A stretch of 64,000 bases of DNA from Girardinichthys multiradiatus (taxonomy: Eukaryota; Chordata; Actinopteri; Cyprinodontiformes; Goodeidae), in assembly GCF_021462225.1 (NCBI RefSeq), contig NC_061816.1:5823854-5887853 (forward strand), given 5' to 3'. The position numbers and the translations under genes were made by a program. The notes under the pieces are model-generated. The model ran no database searches, was not told where the DNA came from, and worked only from the letters and a program-made list of their open reading frames with translations. Within the stretch, counting starts at the first letter, position 1. Each line of letters begins with the position of its first letter. Below are positions 23,601 to 37,800 of this stretch, piece by piece.

Positions 23601-26600
23601 CTCCTGAGTCGCTACAGGACCGTGTCTAAGTCAGGTGGTTTTATACCCAAATGCGGGGGCTGTGACATAGACACTTACCAGGCTGTACTGTTTGAAAAAC
23701 TATTTGAAATTCAACTGCAATAACCACCATTCAACCCACAGAGGGCAGCACTAAGACAGTGTTAGGACAAATATTGCAGAATTAAACAACTTCACATAAA
23801 AATGTAAAAAAAAATGCACAGTAATATAAAGATGGCACACTTGAAGCCCAATTTATATAATTTATCTGCAAAAAAGTAGATTTGGGGTTTAGTTCCGCTT
23901 TAATAAATCCAATCCCGGACCACTAACTCCCATTTCTCTTGCTTACAAGAAAGACAGCTGGCTCCTTGGAAAGATATGGGCTGGAAACTAAACCTACATC
24001 AGCCTGACCTAAATCATGAATTAAAAGAGAAAGTAACATTTTCCTGACACATTAAATTTACATTTCTTTACTGTGTTTTTTATCATGTAGTGATAAATAT
24101 GGAGAAAACCAGTAACATTTTAGATCTTATTTTTATCACTACACAGTAATACTGATGAGCCTTTAAAATACGTTTCATTTTAAGCAAAAGACAAAGGTGT
24201 GAGAAGTCTTGATGTCCCTCTGCTTCCGGTCTTTATGTGAAGCTGAGCGGCATCTATTGGGGGTTTGGATGGTGAATCTACTGGATGAAGACGGAGAAAA
24301 CACAGACAGGGATGATTGCACGGAAAGAGCACAGAGATCCAGTAAGCCCAGAAAATTTGATATTCGCCTGCTACAAATACAGGAACAACCAAACCAGATG
24401 GGATCCTTAAAAACGAAGTAAAGTACAAAGGAGGGAAATAAGTACCACGGTCACTCTTTAAATCTCCTTGCAATGAACCTGGGAGTTTCCTGTTGCACAA
24501 GCCAACTTTTACATTTTATACCAAAAAATCCACATTCATGATAACTGGGTTCTTACACAACTCTCTGACCTAAAAAAAACAAAGTATGAAGAGGGACACA
24601 TTTTAACAGTCAGAGCAAGATACCAAAGCAGCCAAAGGAACCCAGACAGAAACTCGTTGGAGACATAAATCGGCCTTTTAAGACGACATAATCTGTGACA
24701 CTCCTTGAAATGATTTACACTGCTGCATGTTTCATTTACTCTGCCTAATGGAGCTGCACATTCCCAGAGCTGAACTCCGTCTTTTCACACATGATGAACG
24801 ATGGACGACCACCCACAAACAGCAGCTTTCACACCCAGACAACTCAAACCCATAAATGCCTCCCTAACCTAATCAGGACTGATTGGCAGCACGCTGGGCT
24901 CCTTTGGAGTGACAACATGCAAAGTTCATGTAAAAACACTCTCTTCTTTAATCCTGAGCTCCTCTGCTCTGACTCTACTAAGAGGGAGTTTCCTTTCAGA
25001 TGTTTTACTGCTCCCATGACACGCTCTGCACGCCATTAAACACAATTTATGCTAAGACACAAGAGGAACAATTGATTTGAAGCTCCTTCCCCTCAGCAGT
25101 CCTCAGGCCCTCTCCCTACTGCAGCAGGATTTCAACATGATAGGGTGTGTACAGGCTTGTTTTATGTGTTTACTTACTCAGAACTAACTTAATATAGTGC
25201 AGAAAACCTGCTTTATAGCAACAGCATCATGAAGATGTTCACCAGGAAGCTTCCAAACTTCTAGAAACAAACATTTTGCAGCTTTAATGAACACTTGCGA
25301 CTGTCACTTGTTATAACCTTAAAATGATTTAAATTTAGATTTTATGCAAATGAAAAGCATGAACTGGAGAAGAGCAAATATTTGACATTTTCGGGGAATA
25401 ACAAGAAAAAAAGCTAAAGGAATGTTTGACCCTTGCAGCTACCTGTTAGACAATTTCTGATAAGAATCAACCATTAAGTAGCCTGTATTTATTAAACGAA
25501 CAAGATATAATGACAGAAAAAGACATGTATCTGAAACTGTTAAATGACTGAATTCATAGAAGCCAAACTGAGAAATGCAGAAAGCTGAGAGAAAGATTTT
25601 AACCACAGACGCCCAAAAGATGAACTAATCTGGACTGATTTCAATAATAAACATATAGTTACACGGGAACAAATTCCCCAGATCTGCATTAGAATCAGAA
25701 CATTGACACAGGTCTTTGGTCTACAATTGAGAAGTAATTTGAATCAGTCTGTATATTATTTAGGCCTGATCTGAACCGAACCCAGCCTGTTTACTTTTAA
25801 AACATTCAATTTTGACACTTTTGATGATTCAACCACAGCAAAGAGAAAAGAAGAATTAGATTACCGCTACTATTGGCAAGTTGTTTCAGCTAAAAATAAA
25901 TTATTTTCACAATAAAAGTGCTCATCTTCTCACGTTCCTATAGCCAATGTTTAATCAAGGGGTGCCTCAAGGCTGTGTACTCGGCTCTATACTTTATTGT
26001 TTTCAGAACCCCGTGCTGTCAAAGCCTCTCAGACCATTGGCTTAAGTTTCTTTTATGTAGCAATGAAACAAATCTAGATCACCACCTAACAATTTGATTA
26101 GCCCCTTCAAATCCTTCAGTAATACGGTACCACTTTGTACCACACTAATGTCCCTCACCCTTAAATCCCATCCTGAAATTTCAGGTCTTTTGACAGTGGC
26201 CTGCCCTTGATTCCTTTCACTCTAGTGTGATCAAAAATATAAGAAAATAAATATGGACTCTTGTTTTAAACACTACGGAGTAACCTAGGAATTTATTTTT
26301 GTCATCCAAACACACTTCAAAGTTTGGCTGATTACTGGTGATGCACAGGAAACAAAACCGTATGAGTTTCTCGCTGTAATGTCACAAAAATGAGCTCAGA
26401 GCAAAGGAATGACTGATGACACACAAACACATGACATGAAAAACATCCAGAAAACAAACTGAGCTGTATTTCAAACAGAAACCCAACACGATTGAACACA
26501 GAGACTAAAAGACAAAGTCAGAAAAATAATTAGAAGATACAAACAAACGAGAAGCAGCTGAATGCGTTGTGCGAGAGCGTGATGTTTTCACTTTGTCTTT

Positions 26601-29600
26601 GGTTTCACTGTTACCTCACAGTGGCTTTGGTCTGGGCATGCTCAGAGTACAGTGCCTTAAAACAGTCATAGCTGGAGGCCATTTGCTTTGGTGGTTCTGT
26701 GTTATTTCAACAACACTGAGCTATTTTAGGCCTGACAAGAAGAATAGAGTCAGATGAAGAAGAGGGAAAAAAGGTGTGTTATTAGCAGAAAATCGGTCAA
26801 ACGAAGGGAGATCCAGTGGAGATAAAATACAAGGAATGAAAATGATTCAAAGAAAATCTAAGAGAGGATCTGATAAAAATAAAAACAGAAGTTCTATAAC
26901 CACGAAAAACAAAAGTAGCACAGGTGCTTTCGGGAAAGCCCCAGTTCTTCTGATTAAAAACATGAAATGGGAGTAAAAACCCACTTCATGCAGCCCTCTA
27001 CCTAAGCGCTGACATTTAACCAGAAACAGCTGAGTCCTGCTGACATCCAGAGCTGTCATAAAACAGGAGAAACCAAATCCTCCTCCTCTTCTACGGCTTT
27101 TTGATGAAGAGGAGGCCCTGCAGCGCTCCATACAACCATTCTCCTGATTCATGTGGGTGCTGCGACTGATCAAAAGGACCCGACCGGTCCTAAACTCAGA
27201 CGGTTTGACAAAAACAATTGGTCCTTCAGTTCTGTTGGATCCACATGTTTCTTTAAACTGGTATAAATAACAGATCTATAGACATCCTGATCATTAAATA
27301 TCATTCAATTACATATTCAGGTCAACAGACTGAAGTAGGATGTGAAGAATGATGACCTAAACATGATGAAACGCTGTGAATGCATCGCCAGAATCAGAAA
27401 TGCACCTAAGGCTTAAAAAAGTCAATTTCCTTCTCTGCTGATTAGCTAAAGAAGTGATGTGTTTATTTCTAACAAGATGTGTTCATTGGCTTTTGAAAGC
27501 CAAAAACCTGAATTAGAAACCTTGGAAAATTACTAGAACAAATGTCTGTGTTTTTCACATATTTTGGACTGTCTGTCTTGATCTTTTGTCAGCATGCACA
27601 TTTTGCATTCAAAGCTTCTTGTGCTTATATTTTCTTTCAGTTTCAAAGAAACTGAAAGATTTTCCAGCTTTAGTTCTTCGTGTTGTTTTTGATCCTGTTG
27701 ACCCCGCTCTCAAACCCACAGTTGGTGAAACGATTTCAGGCCTCCTCATCTCCCTCTCTCTCTCCTTCATCCCGCCATCTTCCTGCATGAGCTCTCCTGC
27801 ACTTTGTGGTTTCTCTTTGAAACCGGAGTGCTGAAAGGAGTCATTGTTCTGTGCCTCTTTGGGCTGCAGGATGACGGCGGTGGTGGGGGTCTGACAGGAG
27901 ATCAGGATCACCGGCGCTCACTCGATGCATTTCTCTCTCAGAGGAGCTTGGAGCGCAGGTCTGGACTTGAACCTGCGCTCCTTGAAGTTTCACATTCTGA
28001 GTGTGTCTCTGGTTGTAAATCACCTCTGCCAGATTCAAATATTTCCTGTCTTGTTACAGTCCCGTTGATCAGTGACAGCTGCTGTAGTTTGGCTCAGGTT
28101 CATGTCATCTGCACCACAAAATGCCATTAAATGTCTATTAGGGGCAGATAGAACTGACTATGTTCTTTTAGACCGTAAAGAACCACAGAATTACTGACAG
28201 TTTCTGCACTGCATGGATTCTCTCTAATCAACACGGGGAGAAAATTTTACATACAGGCTCAGATATATACATACACCCCAGCTGGAATTTACAATTCACG
28301 GCACAAACCCAACTGTGAAAAATAATCCACCATTTCTGAGCAGGGTTGAGGTCAGAGCCAATCAGGCTGCTTCATGTTAGCCTGCTTTATTTATTCCCAA
28401 ATCTGCTTGGATGTGTCTGGGATTCCCGTCCTGCGGGAACACCCAGCTCTGTCTAATATTAAGTCATTTAGCTGTAGAGCTGAGGCAAAGTGGAAGAATT
28501 TGAAGGTCCGGGTCCACTGCATGATGCTGCCACCGCCATGCTTAACAGCTTGCACAGTGTTCTTCGGTTTAAAAGCCTCACCTTGACTCCTCCAAACATG
28601 GTAAGTGACCAAACAGCTCAATCCTTTTCCTGTCTGACAGTAAAACTTTTCTCCAGAAGGCATTTAGCTTGTTTATGTGAGGAGCTGCAAGTTTCACCTA
28701 AGATTGAAGATGTCGATTTTGGAGCAGGGGCTTCCTTCTTGGTCTGGACCCTCTCAGTCCATGGAGATTTTTAACTGGCTTCACTGTGGACAGTGACACT
28801 GATGCTCCAGTAGTTCGCAGATTTGAAACCTGGTGGTTCTTGGGTTGTTCTCGAACATCTCAACCTATTTTCTTCATCCAGCCCTTGGCAAGGTGGTGGA
28901 ACACATCTGAATAACTTGTATTTGTGTACAGTTGCTTGAACTGATGTTCTTAGTTTTGGTGACTGTATGTATAAATCTGAACCTGTAAATATAGTTTAGA
29001 TCCTGTGCCGATTCGAGAAAATCTATTTCTGCACAACATAAGCGTAGTAAAATTCACTTCCTGCTCAATTTAAACCTGTGTAAATAATAAATGTTTATTT
29101 AATTTTCCTTCCCTGTAAAGGGAAACGTTTTTCCATACGAGAATGGGAGAGTTTAAAGTTAAAAGTTTGGTAAACAGAGAAGTGGGAAAACTGGATTCTT
29201 CTCAGCTTTAACCTGACTCTTCTCCCTGGAAATCTTAACCACTGGCTGAATTATACGCTTACAAACCTGGAAGCCCAACACAGAATGACAAAATGACAGG
29301 GTAGCATTTGTTTTGCACTGGTCCTGACTTCAGACAACTAAATATACGCTCTGAAGGACAAAAACAGATGGATAAACTCTGAACTGTAACAACACGCTAG
29401 CTGAAGGAACATTTGCCTCCATATGAGCTTTCCCAGACTCTGTGTTCATCAATCACTCAGTGCTGCGACTTTTGGTAGCGATACATTGTACAGTATTAAC
29501 ATAAATAGCTGCAACAATGTCCTAATGAAGTTCAATGAGATTTAGGCTAATTAAAGAAGAAAACCCAGCCTTGTTTGGAGCTTCATAGCTCAGCCATACT

Positions 29601-31774
29601 TTCCAGAAGACACACAATTGAAAGTTTAATCAGCTCAGACAGTTGGACTTTCCCTGACTGAACATGAATCATATGTTTTTACACAATCACAGTCTAAATT
29701 TGAGGATTTTTAAAGATTTTCTCATGAAATGTTGACCTTAGATTGATGCTGTCGTGCACCCAAGTTTGTGACCCTGCTTGGTTCATAAATCAGTACGTAG
29801 GTAACAACACATTTCCAGTCTCTTAGGAAGGTTTTTACTGGCATGAATCCTTCCTCCACCACTACCAACAGAGAGCAGGTGGGGTGGGAACAGCAGCATC
29901 TCGCCGGCCTGAAGCTGTTCCCTGGAATAATCCAGTTCGCTCTCTACGTCCAGCCCTGATTTATTGTTTTCTGACAACCATTCCCTTCCACACCTGTCCC
30001 TGACATGCCGCTGACCTCTGACCCTAGGCACGGCGCAATAAGGCTGCATCTCTACATTCCTCAGTGTGAACGGCAGTTCAGCCTCGTCATCTCTAACATA
30101 GAGAGGATTTCATCACTCAGTGTCTTTCCAACAAGGACTGCTGTCAGAGATTAGCTTCACACTGCAGGTGTGTGTCTCCCTCAGGCTCCAGTTCAGTTAA
30201 ACAGCATAAAGGCGGTTCAGCTTTGGAGAACAGTGAACGGAGGTTTCACTGATGCATTCTTCCTGTTTCTCTGCTGACCTTCATGCTCTGTCCATTTGAA
30301 TAAAAACTATCCAGGTGTCTTTAAAGTAAACATTAAACAGATTTTTAAAAAAAGTTTATTAATTTTACTCTAAGCAGATTCTTACTCCCCAGTCATATCT
30401 GATGTTTCTACAACTATAACATTTATTTAACTCTCTGGCCTGTGGCGGCGCTGACGACACCAAGACGGGCTCTTTATGGAAATGCACCAAAGACACAAAG
30501 ACGTTTGTGTTCCCAGAAACTGAGCCCTGGATGTTCCTGCAGCTAAACACAAACAAAAACTGTTTTAAGAGGAAATGCAGGGAACATTCAACTTTATTTA
30601 TCACAGAGAGAAGAAGACATTACTTCAGATGAGACTGAGGGAAGGAGGGAAGGAGAGAGGGAGGGAAGGAAGGAAGGAAGGAAGGAGGGAGGGAAGGAGA
30701 GAGGGAAGGAAGGAAGGAAGGAAGTAGGGAGGGAGGGAGGGAAGGAAGGAAGGAAGGAAGGAAGGAAGGAAGGAGGCAGGGAAGGAGAGAGGGAAGGAAG
30801 GAAGGAGGGAGGGAGGGAGGGAAGGAGAGAGGGAGGGAAGGAAGGAAGGAAGGAGGGAGGGAAGGAGAGAGGGAGGGAAGGAAGGAAGTAGGGAGGGAGG
30901 GAAGGAGAGAGGGAAGGAAGGAAGGAAGGAAGTAGGGAGGGAGGGAGGGAAGGAGAGAGGGATGGAAGGAAGGAAGGAAGGAAGGAGGGAGGGAAGGAGA
31001 GAGGGAAGGAAGGAAGGAAGTAGGGAGGGAGGGAGGGAAGGAGAGAGGGAGGGAAGGAAGGAAGGAAGGAAGGAGTGAGGGAAGGAGAGAGGGAGGGAAG
31101 GAAGGAAGGAAGTAGGGAGGGAGGGAGGGAGGGAGGGAAGGAGAGAGGGATGGAAGGAAGGAAGGAAGGGAGGAGGGAGGGAAGGAGATAGGGAGGGAAG
31201 GAAGGAAGGAAGGAAGGAAGGAGGGAGGGAAGGAGATAGGGAGGGAAGGAAGGAAGGAAGTAGGGAGGGAGGGAGGGAGGGAAGGAGAGAGGGAGGGAGG
31301 GAGGGAGGGAGGGAAGGAGAGAGGGAGGGAAGGAAGGAAGGAAGTAGGGAGTGAGGGAGGGAAGGAAGTAGGGAGGGAAGGAAGGAAGTAGGGAGGGAAG
31401 GAAGGAGGGAGGGAGGGAGAGAGAGAGGGAGGGAAGGAGGGAAGTAGGGAGTGAGGGAGGGAGGGAGGAAACTAAAGAAAGGAAGGAAGGACAAAGGGAA
31501 GGAGGGAGGGAAGGAGAAAGGGAGGGAAGGAAGGAAGGAAGTAGGGAGCGAGGGAGGGAGGGAGGGAGGGAGGGAACTAAAGAAAGGAAGGAAGGAGGGA
31601 AAGAAGGAAGAAAGGATCAAAAGCACAAATGAAGGACAGAAGGGAAGGAGAGAAGGAGTAATAAAAGAAGCAAGAAAGAAGGAAAGAAAGACTGAGCCAT
31701 GTCTGGTGATCAGGAAGGTTCTTTGTTCGCTTCAACACAACTGTAGGAAATTCGGATAATTTACTGTAGTTACT

Positions 31775-31818
<44 letters not shown>

Positions 31819-34800
31819 TCACGTGCGAACTTTCAACCCCGACATCCTGAGCTGAAAACGGAGAGGAAGGAGACCGTCGGAGGAGAGGATGACGAGAGAG
31901 AGAGGGAGACCGAGAGGGAGGGAAACATTTAGCATCATTATTCTGGGAGCACACAAACACACACATCACACACTCCCAGAGCAAACATGAACAGCTGCCA
32001 AAAAGTCTGATCTGGGTTTACTGGCTCTCCACCAGCCTGCATGATTACATGTTCTCCAGTTAGAAACTGCTAAATATTATCGTACTGATGAGGGGGAGGA
32101 AGGCAACGCAGGGAGAGGACAAGTAGATTACCAGGAGATAGACGGAGGTGAAGGTTTCCCTGCATCTGAGAGGAAGAACTGGAGGTCTAGAGAGTACAAG
32201 AGGAGGGAAAGGAGGAGGGAGGGGAGCAATCGGGAGTAATCTGTAATGGAGTTTGAAGTATAATGTAGCTCCGGCGCTCTTATCGCTATCGTGCCATGGA
32301 CTCATTGAGGACAGGAAACACAGCCCCCCAAACACACAAACAATCACACACACACACACACACACTGAAGTAACTTTTATAACTAATGAGAGAAGAAGCT
32401 GGAGGTAGCCGTGAAGGTTGTTTCCAACAAAACGAGCCAGAGAAAGCTCAACAGAACCAACCAGCTGAAGTACCTCCCTCACTTACAGCTCACTACACCA
32501 ATCAGTCCTGATGTAGAAACAAGGTGACAGCTTCGAGTGCTGGTGGACTAAATGTTATTACTGCATGTGGCAGCAGTAACCAGCCTGACTCATCTGAAAA
32601 CTCTGCAGCCAGTCTGAAACTTCAGTGGTTTTAGGCTAATAGAGTTGGGTGGCTTTCTTAGTAAATTACATTTAAACACTGTTTTTACTGGCAGGTACAT
32701 GAAGTATGTGTACATTGTGAAGAAGGTTATCCTTTAGTTATCAGGCTCCTCTCCTGTGGAACCAGTTTTAGTCCGTGAGGCAGACACCCTGTCTACTTTT
32801 ATGGCCAGACTTAAAACTTTCCTTTTTGATAAAGCTTATAGTTAGAGTGCCTTAGGTTATCCTGTGATATCTCTGTAGTTATGGTGCTATAGGCTTAGGC
32901 TGCTGGAGGACATAATGACCACTTTCACTCTCTCTGCTACATTCTCATACTACTCTCCAATTTTGCGTTATTTGCTGTTATTTCAGCTTTTAACTTTAGG
33001 TTCTCTCTGTTTTTCCTCTTCCTAGAAGCTACACCTGGCCCAACCTGACACTGCGTTGACTGAGCTGCCGTTGCCAACAACTTATTGCTCTCCTTCTGCA
33101 GATGATCCACTTGGCCCTGTCTTTCAGTGTTTAACCCTGTCTCTCCTAGACAAAGCTACTGGCTGAGCTTCTACTGTGACCAACTCTATGTGCTCTTTCA
33201 TCCTCTAGACTTGAAAACTGGCTCAGAGTTTATCTGCCTAGCTGTGTTTCTCTCCTACATGAAGTCACTAAAGGAGCTAATACTGCTTTTTCATTCTTTA
33301 CTTTTCCTTCCCATAGAAAGGACTCCTGGATCAGTGCTTCTTTGTTCTCTTTGTGTCTCTGCTCTGTTCTCTCAAACCCCCAGTCGGTCGTGGCAGATGG
33401 CCGCTCACACTGAGCCTGGTTCTGCTCGAGGTTTCTTCCTGTTAAAAGGGAGTTTTTCCTCTCCACTGTCGCTACATGCATGCTCAGTATGAGGGATTGC
33501 TGCAAAGTCAACGCCAGTGACTGTCCACTGTCTCTACATGCTCATCCAGGAGGAGTGAATGCTGCAAGTCACTGACTGGATGCAATCTGCTGAGTTTCCT
33601 TAGACAGAAAACCTTTTTAACCAATTTGAATAATAAACTGAACCTGAGTGCACTGTTTGATAACTATGATCAACTGGAATGGATGTAATTGACTTGAAAT
33701 CTGTCTGTGTGACTGGATTGAAGTGACTTGAGATGATGTGTTGTGAATTTGTGTTATATAAATAAAATGAATTGAAATAAGGAAGCAGGATAAGTGTTTA
33801 CAGAAATGAAGTTTGCTCTAAAACAACTCAGTGGAAAAAAAATTGTCATTAGTCAATAAATTAAAAAAATAAGCAGGTAGTTATCAGTTAATGAGGCTCA
33901 CATAATGAGAAGCTAACAACAAACCAGTTGATAGTGAAATCTGTCAAAAAAGTGTAAATCTGAGGGAAAGATTTGGCCTGGTAAATTTAGGGACTATCTA
34001 TTTAGAAAATAAAACCTGCCAAACCACTAAAAACTATTTAGTAATCCCAGATTAATATCAAGGTGTGTACATCAAATCATAGCCTAGCAGTCAGCTAAAA
34101 CAGCAAAGACTTTATTTAGGGAACGTGTAATGGCCAGACAGTTGCTAGCATGGGTTATCTTTCCAGAGATTGGTCAGCAGAGCGGCTGCAGAGCTGTAAG
34201 AGGTCCAAGCCTGATTTTAAACACACTGCATGGACCTTAGAGCCGTAGGAGATACTGTTCAAGATAAAACGGATCAAAGCATGTCGCTTAACAACATGTC
34301 CATGTGTGTAAAAGAGCTGACAGACGCACACATGAAAGCAGCACCCAGCCAGGACGGATGGATGCGCTGAGCTGCTGGCTGAGGCGTGTTGGTGGTTTCC
34401 ATGGAAACGCTATCAGTTCGATCAGAGCTGTTCAGCTCTGCCTGATCATGTCGGAGCGATGCTCCCGCTCCTTCTCCCATGTCATCTGCGTCACCGTCCT
34501 CTGTAACACATTTAGGAGACTGCTAAAGCAAAACAGGCCTCAGATAAACTGCTTTTTATTAACGTGAACAGACGATTATCAGTAATTACTGGGCCTCTGG
34601 TTCAGAACCGGCTCTGTGTTTACGTGCTGTAAACATCGGGCTTCTCTTATAAGCAGAAAGTAAGATGTTTGTTAAAAGTAGCCTAAGTTACACATAAAAG
34701 GGTCTTATATCATGATAAACTAAATATTCAGACAGAGGCTCATCGCTCCATTATTATGGAGTAACATAGTCACACAAACAGCTATACCCCGTGTGTAGCC

Positions 34801-37800
34801 GTGGACCAAAGTTCTGCTGCTACATGGAATTGGTTCCTCTCCACTTTCAGGATGAGCAAGCTTGTGTCAGCATGATTTCCAGTTTAAAACGGCTTCGTAA
34901 CCCTTTCCACGTTGTTTCTTATCTGTTCTTGAATTCCTTTAGATCAGAATGATAAGTTGCTTTTTGAGGTCTTTCAGCCTACTTCATAATGCCAGACAGG
35001 TTCTATTAAATTGATTTCTTGATTGTACCAGTCTGGTAAAAATCAAGCTGGGGAAACTGAATTGAAAAATGTGGCCAAACATAATTAGTGTTATATGGCC
35101 TATTTCCTTAAGAAATAAAACCATCATTTTAAAACATTTTCTATTTATTCGGGTAATTGTCTGATAATAATATTTGTTTGATTTAAATAATAAACATCCA
35201 AAAAAGCAAATACAGAAGAAATCTGTAAGGACTAAACACGTTTTCCCAGCACTCTAACAAAATATGAAGTGGCTGGAAATGAGGTTTGCTGTGGTTAATA
35301 GCTAAACTGACGGGAATGAGATTAAACTGAATTTAACTTATTGAAAAGAAGCAAACAGAAATTAAACGAGAAGCTGCCTCCAGGTGTTGCCCTGAAGCAA
35401 CAACCAGACACTCTGTTGTCACCTGTTGCTTTGCATCTAAAGTAAATTCAAGTGTAACTGATATTTCCCGGTACTGCGAGGCTCCGCTCCGCTCCGGGTC
35501 CTCGGCAGCGTCGCTGTCAAATCTACTGAATCAGAGGAAATCCCAGCTGACCTCAGACGCTTCCTCCCTCAGATCAGCGGTGGGCGTTGAAACCGAGAGG
35601 AACTTACGCAAACTGACATCACTAGCGCCGTGATTCAGCCTAACCCACAGATTTAACAGCCATCTTTTAAGGTGGAGCGAAGAGTTTCAACTGTAGCCTC
35701 AGCAGCATCTTTACCAGGCTACAGAAATGTTGTTTTTTTACCAGCCTGCACTAAAGTTAATTCAAACTACAGAATAGACAGCAATAAAATATTTATTCAG
35801 GTGAAAGGTTGTTGATTCTAAACGTATTTCAGGATATTTCACAGTGAAAGTCTTCCTCTACTCATCATCAGTTGGCCGCCAACAGCAGCCTGCATCTTTA
35901 AAATCCTGAAATGAGCCCGTTTCCTTTCATACGTCGTGCCACCAGCTGTGGGTGCCACGAGGCGGAAGTGGTGGCACCGAGCTGCCACTGTGGTGAAACA
36001 CACACTCTGCATGAAGGCTGCCGACGGTTCATCGTTTCCATTAAAGGCGCCTGGTATATGCCAGAGAGGGACGGCTGACGCAAGCCAAAAGTTCACAGCT
36101 TCGTGCTGCTTTAAAGGAAATTAAACCTCCTGAAAGGGAAAATGTGAGAGGTATATGCAAATGTGTGCATTCTTTAAGATAAATATGAACAGGTTTGTAT
36201 GGCTTCATGCTTATTCTGCAGCAAGAACATACAATATGTCATTTATGAAATATCCAAAATGCAATTAATTCAGTTGTGCAGTGCAGGTGTGTATTTCAGG
36301 TGGCTCCTTTTTTGTATGATTTCTTTGCCGAAACTGCAGAAAACGTTATTTCTGCTCCTACAGTTTCATTGTGCTGCATATTTAACTGTAGCCTGTTTTC
36401 AATTATACTTTTATGTTTGTTTGATTTATTATTTTCATGCTGTTTGATTTCATTGTGAAAGTTGTTTATTTTTATTTTACTGTGCTGTTGATTCTAAAAT
36501 CCTCCATGTTTGGCTGAATAATATCGATCTAAGATTTCAGTTTCTTAAAATAACCAGGTTGGAGTTCCACAAGGTTCACTGCTTGGACTGATTATCTTGT
36601 CTTTAAATATATCTTCATAGGGTGAAATGTTTTGACAACACAGCATAAATTTCCATTAATGATGATGCTCATCCATCCATGGTCAAAAATCGGGCTGTGG
36701 GGGCAACATGTCAAGGAGGGAAACCCAGACATCCTACTGGATTAAAGCAGATGAACTTAAAATGTCTTCTTTAAACCTTGAAATCCTTCTTCTGACAGAA
36801 AACACAAAGTGAGATGATAGCACATCTGCAGAGCTGTGCAATTCTGATCAGAGCTGCAGCTTTGTTCTCAATTAAAAGGTGAATTATTAACAGTTTATAT
36901 ATAAACATTGGCCAGTTTCTGAGTCATCACTAGCTGGTAGGTCGATACCGAGCTTACTTTTATGCACCGATGTGAAGCAAACTAGTCACCAACTGCTACA
37001 AGTGAACAGCTCAAAACAGAGAAACAGCAGTTCAGGAGAGGATTCATGATGTGGTGCACTGGAATTAAATACAAGCAAGACAGATGGGTGGAAAAACCTG
37101 CCTGTACTCTGAAACCCTTTCCTTGTCATTTATTTACACAAGATATTTTGTTTTCTGGTAAGCCCTGCTGCTGGTGTAATATGATCACGAGGACTTTAGG
37201 AGAGGGACCGAAGACGACAGCAAGAAGCTAGAACCAACTTCCCCATTAAAAAGACGGCAGCCTCCTGTGTGAAAACATTTCGATAGGAGCGATTTAGCTG
37301 TTATTCGGGGTGATTAACGCTGCTGCGGCTTCAAGCAGTCAAACTGCAGAGCTCGTGTGTGAGGTCTCAGATTGTGTCTCTAAACGTGAATGCAGTCAAA
37401 CAGGAAGGGTGGGTACTATCTGCACATGTGCACGACTGCAGTCCAAATACAACTACTCAATGTCCTACTACAACGGAAAGCAGAGGAGCTGCAGTGTCTA
37501 AGCAACAACACTGACGGACTAAATGCGGGAAGAAGTCATCAACATGCCCGCCATGGTGAGGAGTCTCACCTGCAAGGTGAGGAGGAAGAGGATTATCAGC
37601 AGCCATGAAAGAGAACAAAACAAAACGCATCATTCGTGAAAAGTGAAGCTCAAATTTCCCAGAAGGTACAGGAGCTGCTGAGAAATCAGGTTGTGCAGGT
37701 TGTCAGAGAACAAGTTTACATGAACTGCAGTGACCTGTTTGAGCCAGGAAGCTGCGTTCTGCCATCCTGGCCTCATTTCTGCTTTCTTTTTACTGTTTAT

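Noticed and set aside
30625..31626. 333-residue minus-strand open frame composed of Leu, Pro, Ser and Phe
   Set aside because: It is the translation of the (TTCC/TCCC)n strand of the purine tract; a repeat of this kind lacks stop codons by composition and has no gene features.
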